Shown: positions 27,918-36,992, counted from the first letter of the stretch. The stretch is 64,000 nt of DNA from Lacrimispora amygdalina (GCF_900205965.1 NZ_OAOF01000009.1:124001-188000); one strand, 5' to 3'. Numbers and translations: made by a program. Notes: generated from the letters alone by a model not told the origin.

Positions 27918-29532
27918 CAGGCCCACCTCCCATGTCATCCATAAGGTTACCCATTGGCAATTCGGTTTCTTTCTGGGCAGCATAAACCAGATCCCCTTCT
28001 GCCAGTCCGCTCTTTATCTCCACAGCTTCTGCACTGATCAGTCCGGTCTCTACCTTTACCGCCCGAAAACCGGCAGGCACATCTCCCTGACTCTCCAGTG
28101 CTTTATCATCCTTTATATAAACAAAATTTCCCCGCATTAGAGCAGCTGCCGGTATCAGAAGTACATCCTCTGCACTGCCGGTGGAAATCACTCCCTGCAC
28201 ATTAATACCTGGAATCAAATCCTCTTTATTATCCAGAGTGACAATGACCGGATAGGTGCTGACTCCATTGGTTACCGTACTTTCCAGGCTTACATTTGTG
28301 ACAGTCGCAGAATACGTTTTTCCAGGGTAAGCATCTGCAGTCACAGCCACTTTCTGACCTGTTTTTACCTTATGTATATCAAGTTCATCTACCGGAAGCT
28401 TAAAAGTCAGTTGGGAAAGATCATAGATGACAGCAAGATCCGGATCAGTATTTGTATTTTTGCTTATGGTATCTCCGGTTTTATATTTTTTCGCAACTAC
28501 TGTTCCGGATATTGGAGCCTTAATCGTATAATTTTCGTAATTTTTCCTTGTAATGTCTAATTTATTTTTTGCTGATTCTGCATTTTCCTCTGCCTGATTC
28601 ATGGGATCTGTGTAATTTTTCTTCAGATCATCTGCACTTATCTCTGTGATACGAAACAATGGAGTCCCTTTTTGCACATAATCTCCTTCATTTACAAGAA
28701 GTGCTTCTACTTCAACAGAAACCGGGAGATCTGCCTCCAGAGCACTGTTAATCTCCGGCTCGAAAGTTCCGTCTTCTGCACCGGATACCCCTCCTACAGA
28801 TACAGTCGCTTTTATCCCGCTGGTTAAACCTCCGGGATTTTGCACAGAGACAGTCACCCTGCGAACCAATCTGCCTCCGGTCAGAGCAGTTTCCTGACTG
28901 GAAACTGTTTCTACCGTTCCCGGAATCTGCTCTCCCGTGTCAGAAAGAGTGATGACTGCTGCAGCGCCTGCTGCAAAAGCGGCGGCATCTCCGGAAAGAA
29001 AGGGTACCTTCAGTTTTACCACATGATCATCATAAAGATCTGCAATTTTCGTTCCGCTATCCACTTTAGAACCGGCTTTAATATATAATTCCTTAATATA
29101 TCCGGATTTTTTTGCTTTATAGGTATTACCACTGTATTTTAAAACAGCATCTTCATAAAGTTTTTTTGCCTGTTCCAGAGAGCTGTTTGCCCTGGATAAT
29201 GCATTTTCAGAGCCTGACAGTTCAGAATCCATGGCGGATTTATTAATCTCATACAGGACCTGTCCCTTCTCTACCTGGTCTCCCTCCGAAAAATCGGCTG
29301 TTAAGATCTCTCCTTCCACCATAGATGTGATTTTGTATGTATTTTTTGCAGCCAGAGTTCCGGAAGCCTTTAATTCAGTAACAATATTTCCCTTTGAAAC
29401 GACAGCAGTATTTAACGTAATACTGTCGTCAGGCATGCTCGTTTTTCCAATTTGCTTTATCACAATAAATACTGCTGATATGGCAGCTGCAGCTGTAGCA
29501 ATAAGCAGAATGTTTCTTTTATTTTTATTCAT
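27898..29532 (-). CDS. HlyD/MacA-family membrane-fusion (periplasmic adaptor) protein
   Basis: About 544 residues: an N-terminal membrane anchor (NILLIATAAAAISAVFIVI), then two lipoyl/barrel-sandwich halves. The first is GEILTADFSEGDQVEKGQVLYEI; a second, AKKSGYIKELYIKAGSKVDSG, and a third, YTIKAPISGTVVAKKYKTGD, are visible, with a helical hairpin between. The extra lipoyl-like copies make it longer than E. coli MacA. The C-terminal membrane-proximal domain ends [10 protein letters not shown]. In Gram-positives such adaptors link an ABC exporter to the outside or the wall. The likely start MNKNKRN is at 29532. Second gene of the SLH / adaptor / ATPase / permease series. Confidence 0.9.
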   Translation of the reverse strand: MNKNKRNILLIATAAAAISAVFIVIKQIGKTSMPDDSITLNTAVVSKGNIVTELKASGTLAAKNTYKITSMVEGEILTADFSEGDQVEKGQVLYEINKSAMDSELSGSENALSRANSSLEQAKKLYEDAVLKYSGNTYKAKKSGYIKELYIKAGSKVDSGTKIADLYDDHVVKLKVPFLSGDAAAFAAGAAAVITLSDTGEQIPGTVETVSSQETALTGGRLVRRVTVSVQNPGGLTSGIKATVSVGGVSGAEDGTFEPEINSALEADLPVSVEVEALLVNEGDYVQKGTPLFRITEISADDLKKNYTDPMNQAEENAESAKNKLDITRKNYENYTIKAPISGTVVAKKYKTGDTISKNTNTDPDLAVIYDLSQLTFKLPVDELDIHKVKTGQKVAVTADAYPGKTYSATVTNVSLESTVTNGVSTYPVIVTLDNKEDLIPGINVQGVISTGSAEDVLLIPAAALMRGNFVYIKDDKALESQGDVPAGFRAVKVETGLISAEAVEIKSGLAEGDLVYAAQKETELPMGNLMDDMGGGPDGEAGE

Positions 29533-29549
29533 AAACTCTCGCCTCATTT

Positions 29550-30719
29550 TCAATAGTCAATGGCATCCACTGCCGTATAGCTGGTGCCATTTTTGCTGCA
29601 TACCATCACTACCTTATCCCCGACCGTCACTTTTCCATAGATCGAAAACAGATACTGCAGCTTGGAAGACTCTAAATTAATGGACAGATATCCATTGCTG
29701 TCTACATTCTCACTATTGTTTATTTCGCTGTCTGAATTGCTGCTGTCAATCTCAAGGCGAATAGAGGTGGGAGTAATCACATCGGTGGATTTATAATAAA
29801 TATTTTTAACTTCACCCAGTATCAGAACATAAGCGTTCTCACCAGTCAGAGTATCTTTATCCCAACCATCCGTGGTATATGCCCATATGGTTTTTGATTT
29901 CACATTATAATAGATTACTGCAAAACCGTTGGCTTTTTGAGATTGCTTCACAGCCGCTAACGTACTGGCAGCTCCGTTTAAAAAAACGTTTGCCTTTTCT
30001 GACCCAAAAGGTACAGACTGAATCACACTAAATCCCCTCCGTACCAGAAGCGGACCTTTTCTTTCATCTTTAAGAATAGAGATCGGATTGATTTCCCCAT
30101 CCGAATTAAGCTCACAATTTAAGAGCTTGCCATAGATTTCACCAGTATCCTTTTTCTTTGTTTTGAGGAGATTATAAAAAAGATTTACACAGTCTGTCTG
30201 AGTCATGCACTCATCGGCTGTCCGGCTTAAGTTTTCGTTCAGCTCCAGAAATTGAAATTTTGATATGCGGGAAGAAGTTATATCTCCTGTAAAATCCTCA
30301 TCTTTATATCCCAGCAGTGAAAGCACTGCTTTTACGCCTTCTCTGTATGTAACCTTTTCTTCTGGTTTAAAGACTCCGCCAAGATAACCTGCCATCCACT
30401 CCTGAGAAGCTGCTATTTTAATATATTCAGCCATGGGATGATTTGCAGGAACGTCTTTAAAAACAGAAGAACCGGATTTTGGAAGATTCTCCCTGTAGCT
30501 GGAAGCGTTTACCAGCATCTGGGCAAATTCTCCCCTTGTTACGATCCCCATATTATTTGTAAGTTGCATAATTCCTGTTAAATTGATAACTTTATCCCGC
30601 ATATTAAAATCAGAAGAACTTATATTAGCATAAGAAGTTTCCGGACACAGGCCGGAAATAACGACAGCTGCTGTCAAAAAGCTTCCTAAGTTTCGATACA
30701 GACCATTTTTAATACTCAT
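29550..30719 (-). CDS. Secreted SLH-domain protein of the ABC exporter operon
   Basis: About 389 residues. A signal peptide (residues about 7-32, LGSFLTAAVVISGLCPETSYA) is followed by S-layer homology motifs: GIVTRGEFAQMLVNAS, VFKDVPANHPMAEYIKIAAS, WMAGYLGGVFKPEEKVTYRE and TQTDCVNLFYNLL. The C-terminal half is beta-rich without a recognisable domain. SLH repeats bind pyruvylated wall polymer. ATG 30719 follows AAGGAGAGAG. It is the first gene of the exporter operon, 17 bp before the adaptor, so it may be the wall-side partner of the adaptor rather than an S-layer protein. Confidence 0.88.
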   Translation of the reverse strand: MSIKNGLYRNLGSFLTAAVVISGLCPETSYANISSSDFNMRDKVINLTGIMQLTNNMGIVTRGEFAQMLVNASSYRENLPKSGSSVFKDVPANHPMAEYIKIAASQEWMAGYLGGVFKPEEKVTYREGVKAVLSLLGYKDEDFTGDITSSRISKFQFLELNENLSRTADECMTQTDCVNLFYNLLKTKKKDTGEIYGKLLNCELNSDGEINPISILKDERKGPLLVRRGFSVIQSVPFGSEKANVFLNGAASTLAAVKQSQKANGFAVIYYNVKSKTIWAYTTDGWDKDTLTGENAYVLILGEVKNIYYKSTDVITPTSIRLEIDSSNSDSEINNSENVDSNGYLSINLESSKLQYLFSIYGKVTVGDKVVMVCSKNGTSYTAVDAIDY

Positions 30720-30912
30720 ATGATATCTCTCTCCTTTTTTACTTGATGATTCTATTATGAGCAAAAAATCTTAATGGTTTCTAAATGGCTTCTGAACAAT
30801 TCTAAAACCACAAATTACATTTTGGTATATAACCATCAAATCTGCGTTTTTTTATATCTTTCTCACAGACAATCTGATAAGATAGTAAAAAGTAAAGAGA
30901 CAGGTGGATATT

Positions 30913-32076
30913 ATGAAATTATTAATTATTATAATCAGCTTACATTTAATATTATATATCCTGCGGTTTATAATGGCTAAAAACTATTATTACAGTCAGC
31001 AGATGACAGGAACAGTAATAGAGAACGGTGATAAGTTTTCTGTTATTCAGCCCATTGTATCTGGTGATTGCAATCTGGAACATTGCCTGAAATCAAATGT
31101 AAAAAATGGAGGAAAAGCAAATTTTATCTGGATAATTAATGAGACCGATCATGAAGCGTGCAGAATTGTTAACAAAGTAAAAGAAGAAACAGGAAAAGAT
31201 ATCAAAATCATTACAGCAGCAGTTATTCCCAAAGAAAAAAATGAGAAAGTATATAAACAAAAATTAGCACTGCCTTATGCCAGGGAATTTTTTATTGCAG
31301 CAGATGATGATGTAATTCTTTCATTCGACCAGCTTTATGTATTAAAACATAAACTAAACAGGCAGGATTGTGTAATTACCGGACTGCCGTATTACCGTAT
31401 GGGATCTGATTTTCTGACGAATTTAGTTGTGGGATTTGTTAATGGAAATACGTTATTAACGTATCTGGTAATAGCAAGGCTGGGTACAGTAGGCAGTTTA
31501 AATGGCATGTGTTATATGGCTAAAAAAGATACATTTACTCGTTTAAATATTTTTGAAAAAACAGAGGAAAAACTATCAGATGAATATGAAATTGCAAAGA
31601 TATTGCAAAACGAGAATATTGAAATTATTCAGAGCACATGTCCCTGCTCCGTTGGAACTACCATTAATAATTTCAGTCATTACACGAATCTGATGAGACG
31701 ATGGATGGTATTTGCAAATGTATATATGGCGGATAAACTCCAGTTATCCACCTTATTGACTATTGTGGTACCTGTTGCTCTACCCTTTCTTATTTTCATA
31801 AATGTCTTAATAATCAATAATATTAAGATACTTCCAATTATTCTTCTCATCCAGACAGCAATCGCTTTTATGAATTATAATCAAAGGCGTCAATACTTTA
31901 AAATAAAGGAACCATTAATAATATTATTATTCGAAGTAATAAGTGCATATTTGCAGCCCATCCATTACATAAGAAGTTTGATTAATCCAGGATTGGTTAT
32001 TTGGAGAAATAATAAGGTCATCATTAATAAAGATGGCACAGTCAGGTATGAAAAAGTTGGAGGTACACCATCATGA
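30913..32076 (+). CDS. Glycosyltransferase, ceramide glucosyltransferase-like (GT21/GT2)
   Basis: About 387 residues. A membrane helix at the N-terminus precedes a GT-A catalytic domain: IQPIVSGDCNLEHCLKSN, REFFIAADDDVILSF (the DxD-like D2 motif), SDEYEIAKILQNENIE (D3) and YTNLMRRWMVFA, which matches the R-x-x-RW motif of processive and ceramide-type transferases. Two or three membrane helices follow (about 275-345). This motif order is that of GT21 ceramide glucosyltransferases and HpnI-like enzymes, so a hydrophobic lipid acceptor is likely. ATG 30913 has AGGTGG 6 nt upstream. First gene of a five-gene overlapping operon; its stop overlaps the next start by 4 bp. The sugar donor is unknown. 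Confidence 0.82.
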   Translation: MKLLIIIISLHLILYILRFIMAKNYYYSQQMTGTVIENGDKFSVIQPIVSGDCNLEHCLKSNVKNGGKANFIWIINETDHEACRIVNKVKEETGKDIKIITAAVIPKEKNEKVYKQKLALPYAREFFIAADDDVILSFDQLYVLKHKLNRQDCVITGLPYYRMGSDFLTNLVVGFVNGNTLLTYLVIARLGTVGSLNGMCYMAKKDTFTRLNIFEKTEEKLSDEYEIAKILQNENIEIIQSTCPCSVGTTINNFSHYTNLMRRWMVFANVYMADKLQLSTLLTIVVPVALPFLIFINVLIINNIKILPIILLIQTAIAFMNYNQRRQYFKIKEPLIILLFEVISAYLQPIHYIRSLINPGLVIWRNNKVIINKDGTVRYEKVGGTPS

Positions 32077-33068
32077 GAGTTTGTGTTACAGGCGCTACTG
32101 GATTTTTAGGAAAATATGTTGTGGAGTTATTAACAGAAAAAGGCTGCAAAGTAACAGCCTTTGGAAGAAATGCAGATAAAGGAGCACAACTTAAAAATGA
32201 TAACGTAACATTTATAAAAGGCAACTTAGAAAGCCTGCGTGATGTTTCATTAGCAGTAAGGGACTGTGAATATGTTATTCATGCAGGTGCCTTATCTTCT
32301 TCATGGGGACCAGAAAAAGACTTTTATAATACAAATGTGAAAGGGACGGAAAATGTATTAAAATCGTGTGAAAAGTATAAAATAAAGCGATTAGTTTTTA
32401 TTTCTTCACCAAGTATTTATACAAGAAATAAAGACCAGCATTTTATTAAAGAATCACAGGTTGCATGGAATAGTAAGTTAAATTATTATATTCAGTCGAA
32501 AATTCTTGCAGAAAAAGCTATCAATAATTTTAAGACCAATACGTTTGAAAAAGTCATTATACGCCCACGTGGGTTATTTGGCATAGGCGATACCAGTATA
32601 ATTCCCAGACTAATGCGTGCAAATAAAGTAACAGGCATTCCTGTCTTTAATAATGGGGATAATTCCGTAGATATTACCTGCGTTGAAAACGTTGCTCATA
32701 GTATCTGGCTGGCAATGACTGTCACTGGCCTTGACGGGTCAGTTTATAATATAACCAATGGTCAGCCTATGGCATTCAAAAAAATTTTATCGCTGTTCTT
32801 AAAAGAAACCGGACAAAAACCCAGATTTGTAAAATTAAATTATCCCGTTATGTCTAAAGTGGTAGGAGGCATTGAATGGCTCTGCAAAATAATGGCCATA
32901 AAGCGAGAACCGGTTTTTACAAGGTATACATTAATGACATTGGGCTTTAGTCAGACCTTAAGTATAGAAAAAGCAAAAAATGAACTGGGGTATGAACCGG
33001 TTTATTCCATTGAGGAAGGTATTAAAAATTATGCAAAATGGTATCGAGAACAAAATTACAAACATTAA
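32073..33068 (+). CDS. NAD(P)-dependent 3-beta-hydroxysteroid dehydrogenase-like reductase (extended SDR)
   Basis: The 331-residue protein has the Rossmann motif VTGATGFLGKYVVELL, the HAGALSS segment, the Ser in FISSPSIYT and the catalytic YxxxK in YYIQSKILAEK. VIIRPRGLFGIGD and GFSQTLSIEKAKNELGYEP are typical of the 3-beta-HSD / OleD branch of extended SDRs, which reduce beta-keto or sterol substrates. It overlaps the glycosyltransferase stop (ATGA type) and has GGAGGTACACC before the ATG. In this setting it could reduce a beta-keto acid or ketone made by the KAS III-like enzyme; sugar epimerisation is the alternative. Confidence 0.82.
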   Translation: MRVCVTGATGFLGKYVVELLTEKGCKVTAFGRNADKGAQLKNDNVTFIKGNLESLRDVSLAVRDCEYVIHAGALSSSWGPEKDFYNTNVKGTENVLKSCEKYKIKRLVFISSPSIYTRNKDQHFIKESQVAWNSKLNYYIQSKILAEKAINNFKTNTFEKVIIRPRGLFGIGDTSIIPRLMRANKVTGIPVFNNGDNSVDITCVENVAHSIWLAMTVTGLDGSVYNITNGQPMAFKKILSLFLKETGQKPRFVKLNYPVMSKVVGGIEWLCKIMAIKREPVFTRYTLMTLGFSQTLSIEKAKNELGYEPVYSIEEGIKNYAKWYREQNYKH

Positions 33069-33831
33069 GTTCTATAACTGCGGATATTGTATGAATGACT
33101 TGAAGCGTATGTATAAAGAGATAAAAAAGCATGAAAAAATGATCTTTCAGGCCAGGGTTATGTTAATAGAACATAAGACATATGGAAAGATTCTTGTAGA
33201 TACAGGATACAGTCATAGAATATATGAAAATGGACTGACTTCTAAACTATATCATTTGATAAATCCAACTACTTATAGGAAGAAAGACCATATTTTATAT
33301 CAGTTAAGGAAAGATGGTATTAAACATAATGATATATCCATGATTATTTTAACTCATCTCCATCCCGATCATATTGGCGGGCTGGGTGATATGAAAAACA
33401 CAAAAATAATTATGAGCCATAAATGCCGGGAAAGAATCACTGGTGCCAGATATAAAGAACTGGTATTTCCTAATCAGATTGGAAAGAGCATGGAGAATCA
33501 AATTATACCAGTGCATGTGAATCATAAATCTCCGTTAAAGGATTTCAATGGGATGGATCTATTGGGAGACGGTTCAGTCTGGCTTATGGACTTAGAAGGA
33601 CATGCATATGGTCAGATCGGTGTGTATATTCCGGAAAAAAAGATTTTTTATGTGGCAGATGCTGTGTGGGGAATTAATTATTTAAAATACAGGCTGCGTT
33701 TGATTCCCAGACTCATACAGAATGATTACAATGCTTATGTAAAAACGGTAAAAAAATTGTCAGCTTTAAAGGGGGTTGCAATTATCTCCACACATGGAGA
33801 AGAGGTATATAAAGATGCACAAAAAATTTAG
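33031..33831 (+). CDS. Metallo-beta-lactamase-fold hydrolase
   Basis: About 266 residues. The binuclear metal site is complete: THLHPDHIGGLGD (HxHxDH), EGHAYGQIG (His), YVADAVWG (Asp) and IISTHGEE (His). The arrangement with an early LVDTGYSHRIYENG resembles AiiA-like lactonases, so a lactone, thioester or ester substrate is possible. The start at 33031 lies 38 bp inside the previous gene behind AGGAAGG; the family core begins later, at about MIFQARVMLIEH, so the true N-terminus could be at the ATG near 33091. No signal peptide, so cytoplasmic. Third gene of the putative lipid operon. Confidence 0.8.
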   Translation: MQNGIENKITNIKFYNCGYCMNDLKRMYKEIKKHEKMIFQARVMLIEHKTYGKILVDTGYSHRIYENGLTSKLYHLINPTTYRKKDHILYQLRKDGIKHNDISMIILTHLHPDHIGGLGDMKNTKIIMSHKCRERITGARYKELVFPNQIGKSMENQIIPVHVNHKSPLKDFNGMDLLGDGSVWLMDLEGHAYGQIGVYIPEKKIFYVADAVWGINYLKYRLRLIPRLIQNDYNAYVKTVKKLSALKGVAIISTHGEEVYKDAQKI

Positions 33832-35104
33832 AATTATTTTAAGTTACATAAAATACAGGAATTCAAAAAAATTAAAAAGCAGAGATGCAATTCAGAAATA
33901 TCAAAAAAAAGGGATAAAAAAATTATTAAAGCATATTAAAAAATATTCAATCTACTACAGAAAAAAACTGCAGAATCATGATGATTTGTTTTCTTTACCC
34001 ATTATGAATAAGGCTGTTATGATGGAAAATTTTGATGAACTGGTATGTGCAGATATAAAAAAAGAAGAAGCCTTAAATTTTGCGGTTTCTGCTGAAAAAG
34101 GCAGAAATTTTAATAATAAGTTAAATGGTCTTACCGTGGGGTTATCTTCAGGGACTTCAGGACATCAGGGAATATTTATTGCAAGTCAAAAGGAAGCGGA
34201 TATCTGGACAGGAGCCATTTTAGCCCGATTATTACCGGATACCATAGGTAAACAGGAAATTGCTTTTTTCCTAAGGGCAAACAGTACGCTGTACGAAAAT
34301 GTGAAAACAGGAAAAATAAGTTTTACCTATTATGATATTTATAAACCGTTTGATGAACATATCAATAAACTTAATCAGACAAACACCAGTATTTTAATCG
34401 CCCCTCCATCGGTTTTATTCCTATTAGCCGAAGCTGTACAGGAAGACAAGCTTCATATGAATTTAACAAAAGTCATATCTGTTGCTGAAGTTCTGGAGAA
34501 ATCCGATGAGGAATACTTCAGAAGCGTATTTAAGCAAAAAGTCATTCATCAGGTATATCAATGTACCGAAGGTTTTTTGGGATACACTTGTGAATATGGC
34601 ACACTGCATATGAATGAAGATATTGTATTCATAGAAGAAGAACAAATTGATGAAGACCGGTTTATTCCAGTTATTACTGATTTTACCAGAAGATCCCAGC
34701 CGGTTGTAAGATATCGCTTAAATGATGTTTTATTGCATAAAAAAGATAAGTGTCCCTGTGGAAGTCATTTTATGGCTCTTGAAAAGATTGAAGGCCGTGA
34801 AGATGATGTTTTTATTTTGGAAAATAAAAATGGCAATGATACGAAAGTATTTTCTGATATTATCAGCCGCTGTATCTTATATGTCAGGGGTATAAAGCAA
34901 TATCAGGTAATACAGGAAAATAAAAAGTCTATACGGATTTTATTAGAATATGAAAAGAATGCTGATCCGCAAACAGTACAAAAACAACTTAAGGCAGAGT
35001 TTTCAAATACATTATCACGATTAGACTGCACGGATATAGGCATTATATTTGATAAATATCAGCACACAACAGATAAAAAGCTAAAGAGGGTTATCAGATT
35101 ATGA
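33815..35104 (+). CDS. Adenylate-forming enzyme, CapK / F390 synthetase-like
   Basis: About 429 residues. The ATP-binding Ser/Gly loop is GLSSGTSGHQG, the aromatic A5 region is YQCTEGFLGYTCEYG, and the hinge region is VVRYRLNDVLLHKKDKCPCG. This fits the phenylacetate-CoA ligase / coenzyme F390 synthetase clan, which activates carboxylates as acyl-AMP. The CPCG motif recalls the zinc-binding Cys of some members. No CoA- or ACP-binding partner is obvious in the operon. The start at 33815 follows GGAGAAGAGG and overlaps the upstream gene by 17 bp. The expected substrate is a fatty or beta-hydroxy acid, by context only. Confidence 0.78.
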   Translation: MHKKFRIILSYIKYRNSKKLKSRDAIQKYQKKGIKKLLKHIKKYSIYYRKKLQNHDDLFSLPIMNKAVMMENFDELVCADIKKEEALNFAVSAEKGRNFNNKLNGLTVGLSSGTSGHQGIFIASQKEADIWTGAILARLLPDTIGKQEIAFFLRANSTLYENVKTGKISFTYYDIYKPFDEHINKLNQTNTSILIAPPSVLFLLAEAVQEDKLHMNLTKVISVAEVLEKSDEEYFRSVFKQKVIHQVYQCTEGFLGYTCEYGTLHMNEDIVFIEEEQIDEDRFIPVITDFTRRSQPVVRYRLNDVLLHKKDKCPCGSHFMALEKIEGREDDVFILENKNGNDTKVFSDIISRCILYVRGIKQYQVIQENKKSIRILLEYEKNADPQTVQKQLKAEFSNTLSRLDCTDIGIIFDKYQHTTDKKLKRVIRL

Positions 35105-36033
35105 AAAACTTAAAAATCATCGGGTATGGAAAAGACAAAGGAAATAAAATAATACAATTTGACAATAATATTCGTCATAGAATGGATGAAACACAAAGCC
35201 ATTACACTATGTCGGTCAATGCTGTTGAACAGGCGCTTCTGGTTGCAGAATGTACCATAGATGATATGGATTTAATTGTTTATGCAAGTGCCGTCGGCTA
35301 TCAGCCTATCCCCTGCTCAGCATCACTTATTTTAGAAAAGTTTGAACCAAAAAAGCCAATCCCATGCATGGACATTAATACAACCTGTACCAGCTTCATA
35401 ACCGCGCTTGATACAATTTCTTACATGGTACATGATGGACGATATAACAGAGTATTGATCCTGTCGGCAGAAACAGCTTCCCTTGGTATTAATCCGGACC
35501 AAAAGGAGAGCTATGAATTATTTAGTGATGGGGCCGCCGCAATTATTGTTGAAAAAGATGAGACTGCTGAATCAGGAGTGATGTTTGGCATGTGGCAGAC
35601 ATGGACCCAGGGTGCCCATAATACGGAAATACGGGGTGGACTCAGCAGCCTTCACCCACGGCACTATACAAAAGAAAACAAAGCTGAATATTTATTTGAT
35701 ATGAATGGTCCAAAGATATTGAGACTGGTAGCGAAAAAGATTCCTGAGTTTGTGCAACAATTGGAAAAAGAGATTGGTATGACCTTAGGAGATATCGATT
35801 TAATCATACCACATCAGGCAAGCCGCGCGCTTCCTGTAATTATGAAAAAATTAGGGGTAAAGGAAGGGAAATATATGAATCATGTTGAAGAATACGGCAA
35901 TATGATTGCTGCTTCTGTTCCCTATCTATTGTGTTTAGCCTTAGAAGAGAATCGAATCAAAAAAGGAAATACAGTACTTCTGTTTGGAACAGCAGCCGGA
36001 CTGACAATCAGCGGATTATTGATAAAAATATAG
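35101..36033 (+). CDS. 3-oxoacyl-ACP synthase III-like condensing enzyme
   Basis: The 310-residue thiolase-fold protein has the full Cys-His-Asn triad of KAS III: DINTTCTSF (C96), IIPHQASRA (H238) and EEYGNMIAASVP (N267). LFSDGAAAIIVE and TVLLFGTAAGLTISGLL are typical. It overlaps the adenylate-forming gene by 4 bp (ATGA). The housekeeping FabH would be expected inside a fab cluster; here the neighbours are a reductase, an adenylating enzyme, a hydrolase and a glycosyltransferase, so a specialised role is likely, either an acyl-acyl condensation as in OleA or starter-unit loading. Head-to-head chemistry is inference. Confidence 0.85.
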   Translation: MKNLKIIGYGKDKGNKIIQFDNNIRHRMDETQSHYTMSVNAVEQALLVAECTIDDMDLIVYASAVGYQPIPCSASLILEKFEPKKPIPCMDINTTCTSFITALDTISYMVHDGRYNRVLILSAETASLGINPDQKESYELFSDGAAAIIVEKDETAESGVMFGMWQTWTQGAHNTEIRGGLSSLHPRHYTKENKAEYLFDMNGPKILRLVAKKIPEFVQQLEKEIGMTLGDIDLIIPHQASRALPVIMKKLGVKEGKYMNHVEEYGNMIAASVPYLLCLALEENRIKKGNTVLLFGTAAGLTISGLLIKI

Positions 36034-36084
36034 TCATTGGTAAAATATGGATAACGGCAGGAAACATAAAACGAGATTTAAAAA

Positions 36085-36113
36085 TTGACAATATAAATTG
36101 TATTATATATAAT
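36085..36113 (+). promoter_or_regulatory. Perfect sigma-A promoter for the amino-acid ABC transporter
   Basis: TTGACA (36085-36090), 17-bp spacer, TATAAT (36108-36113): an exact match to the consensus. The start codon of the binding-protein gene is about 62 nt after the expected transcription start. A promoter this strong usually needs repression or growth-stage control; I see no clear operator. Confidence 0.85.
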
Positions 36114-36182
36114 ATTGCTTATATTGCGATACCATAACTTGTTATTGTTTATTAAAAAATGAAATAATAGAGGAGATTAACT

Positions 36183-36992
36183 ATGAAAAAAATGTTGGCT
36201 TTGGTTTTATGTACACTTTTATCCAGTGCTGTATTATTGACTGGGTGCGGTTCTCAGGAGAAGGCGGATACTGCTAAGGAAACCACTTTACAAGCAGATG
36301 GCGGCTCAGCAGATGATAAAACCTGGATCATTGCTACGGATACTGTATTTAAACCATTTGAATATACCAACGAAAAGAACGAATTTGTTGGTATTGATGT
36401 TGATTTGCTTGCTGCCATTGCAGAAGATCAGGGATTTAAGTATGAATTGCAGAGCCTTGGCTGGGATGCAGCCGTTGCTGCTGTTCAGTCAGGTCAGGCA
36501 GACGGTCTTATTGCAGGTGCCACAATTAAACAGGAGCGTATTGATTCCGGCTGGATTTTTTCCGACGGATATTATAATGCCTCCCAGACATTTGTAGTGA
36601 GCAAGGGAAGCGACATTAAGACCTTTGAAGATCTTAAGGGTAAAAATGTTGCAGTTAAAAACGCTACAGCTGGTGCCGATTTTGCAAACAGCCTGAAAGA
36701 CAAGTATGGTTTTACAGTAACTGTTTTTGATGATTCACCAACCATGTATCAGGATGTAATACTGGGAAACAGCGCAGCATGTGTGGAAGATTTACCGATT
36801 ATGAAAGCTTCTATTAAAGAAGGCGGACTTGATCTTATGATTCCGGAAGGTATGGAAAGTGAAGGAGCTCCTTACGGATTTGCCATTCTGAATAAAGATA
36901 AGCAGGAATTACTGGATATGTTCAATGCAGGACTTGCAAATATCAAAGCAAATGGAAAATACGATGAAATTATCGATAAATATTTAAAATAG
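36183..36992 (+). CDS. Amino-acid ABC transporter substrate-binding lipoprotein
   Basis: A 269-residue family 3 solute-binding protein. A lipoprotein signal peptide ends at the lipobox LLTGC (Cys about residue 22), followed by a Gly/Ala/Lys linker. The binding fold begins WIIATDTVFKPFEYTNEKNE and continues FVGIDVDLLAAIAED and AGATIKQERIDSGWIFSDGY. These proteins catch polar amino acids or cystine. ATG 36183 follows AGAGGAG. It is separated from the permease gene by a hairpin that should give more binding protein than membrane components. Substrate not deducible. Confidence 0.93.
   Translation: MKKMLALVLCTLLSSAVLLTGCGSQEKADTAKETTLQADGGSADDKTWIIATDTVFKPFEYTNEKNEFVGIDVDLLAAIAEDQGFKYELQSLGWDAAVAAVQSGQADGLIAGATIKQERIDSGWIFSDGYYNASQTFVVSKGSDIKTFEDLKGKNVAVKNATAGADFANSLKDKYGFTVTVFDDSPTMYQDVILGNSAACVEDLPIMKASIKEGGLDLMIPEGMESEGAPYGFAILNKDKQELLDMFNAGLANIKANGKYDEIIDKYLK

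Noticed and set aside
32073-33068. UDP-glucose 4-epimerase (galE)
   Set aside because: The C-terminal half matches the 3-beta-HSD/OleD branch rather than GalE, and no galactose genes are near.
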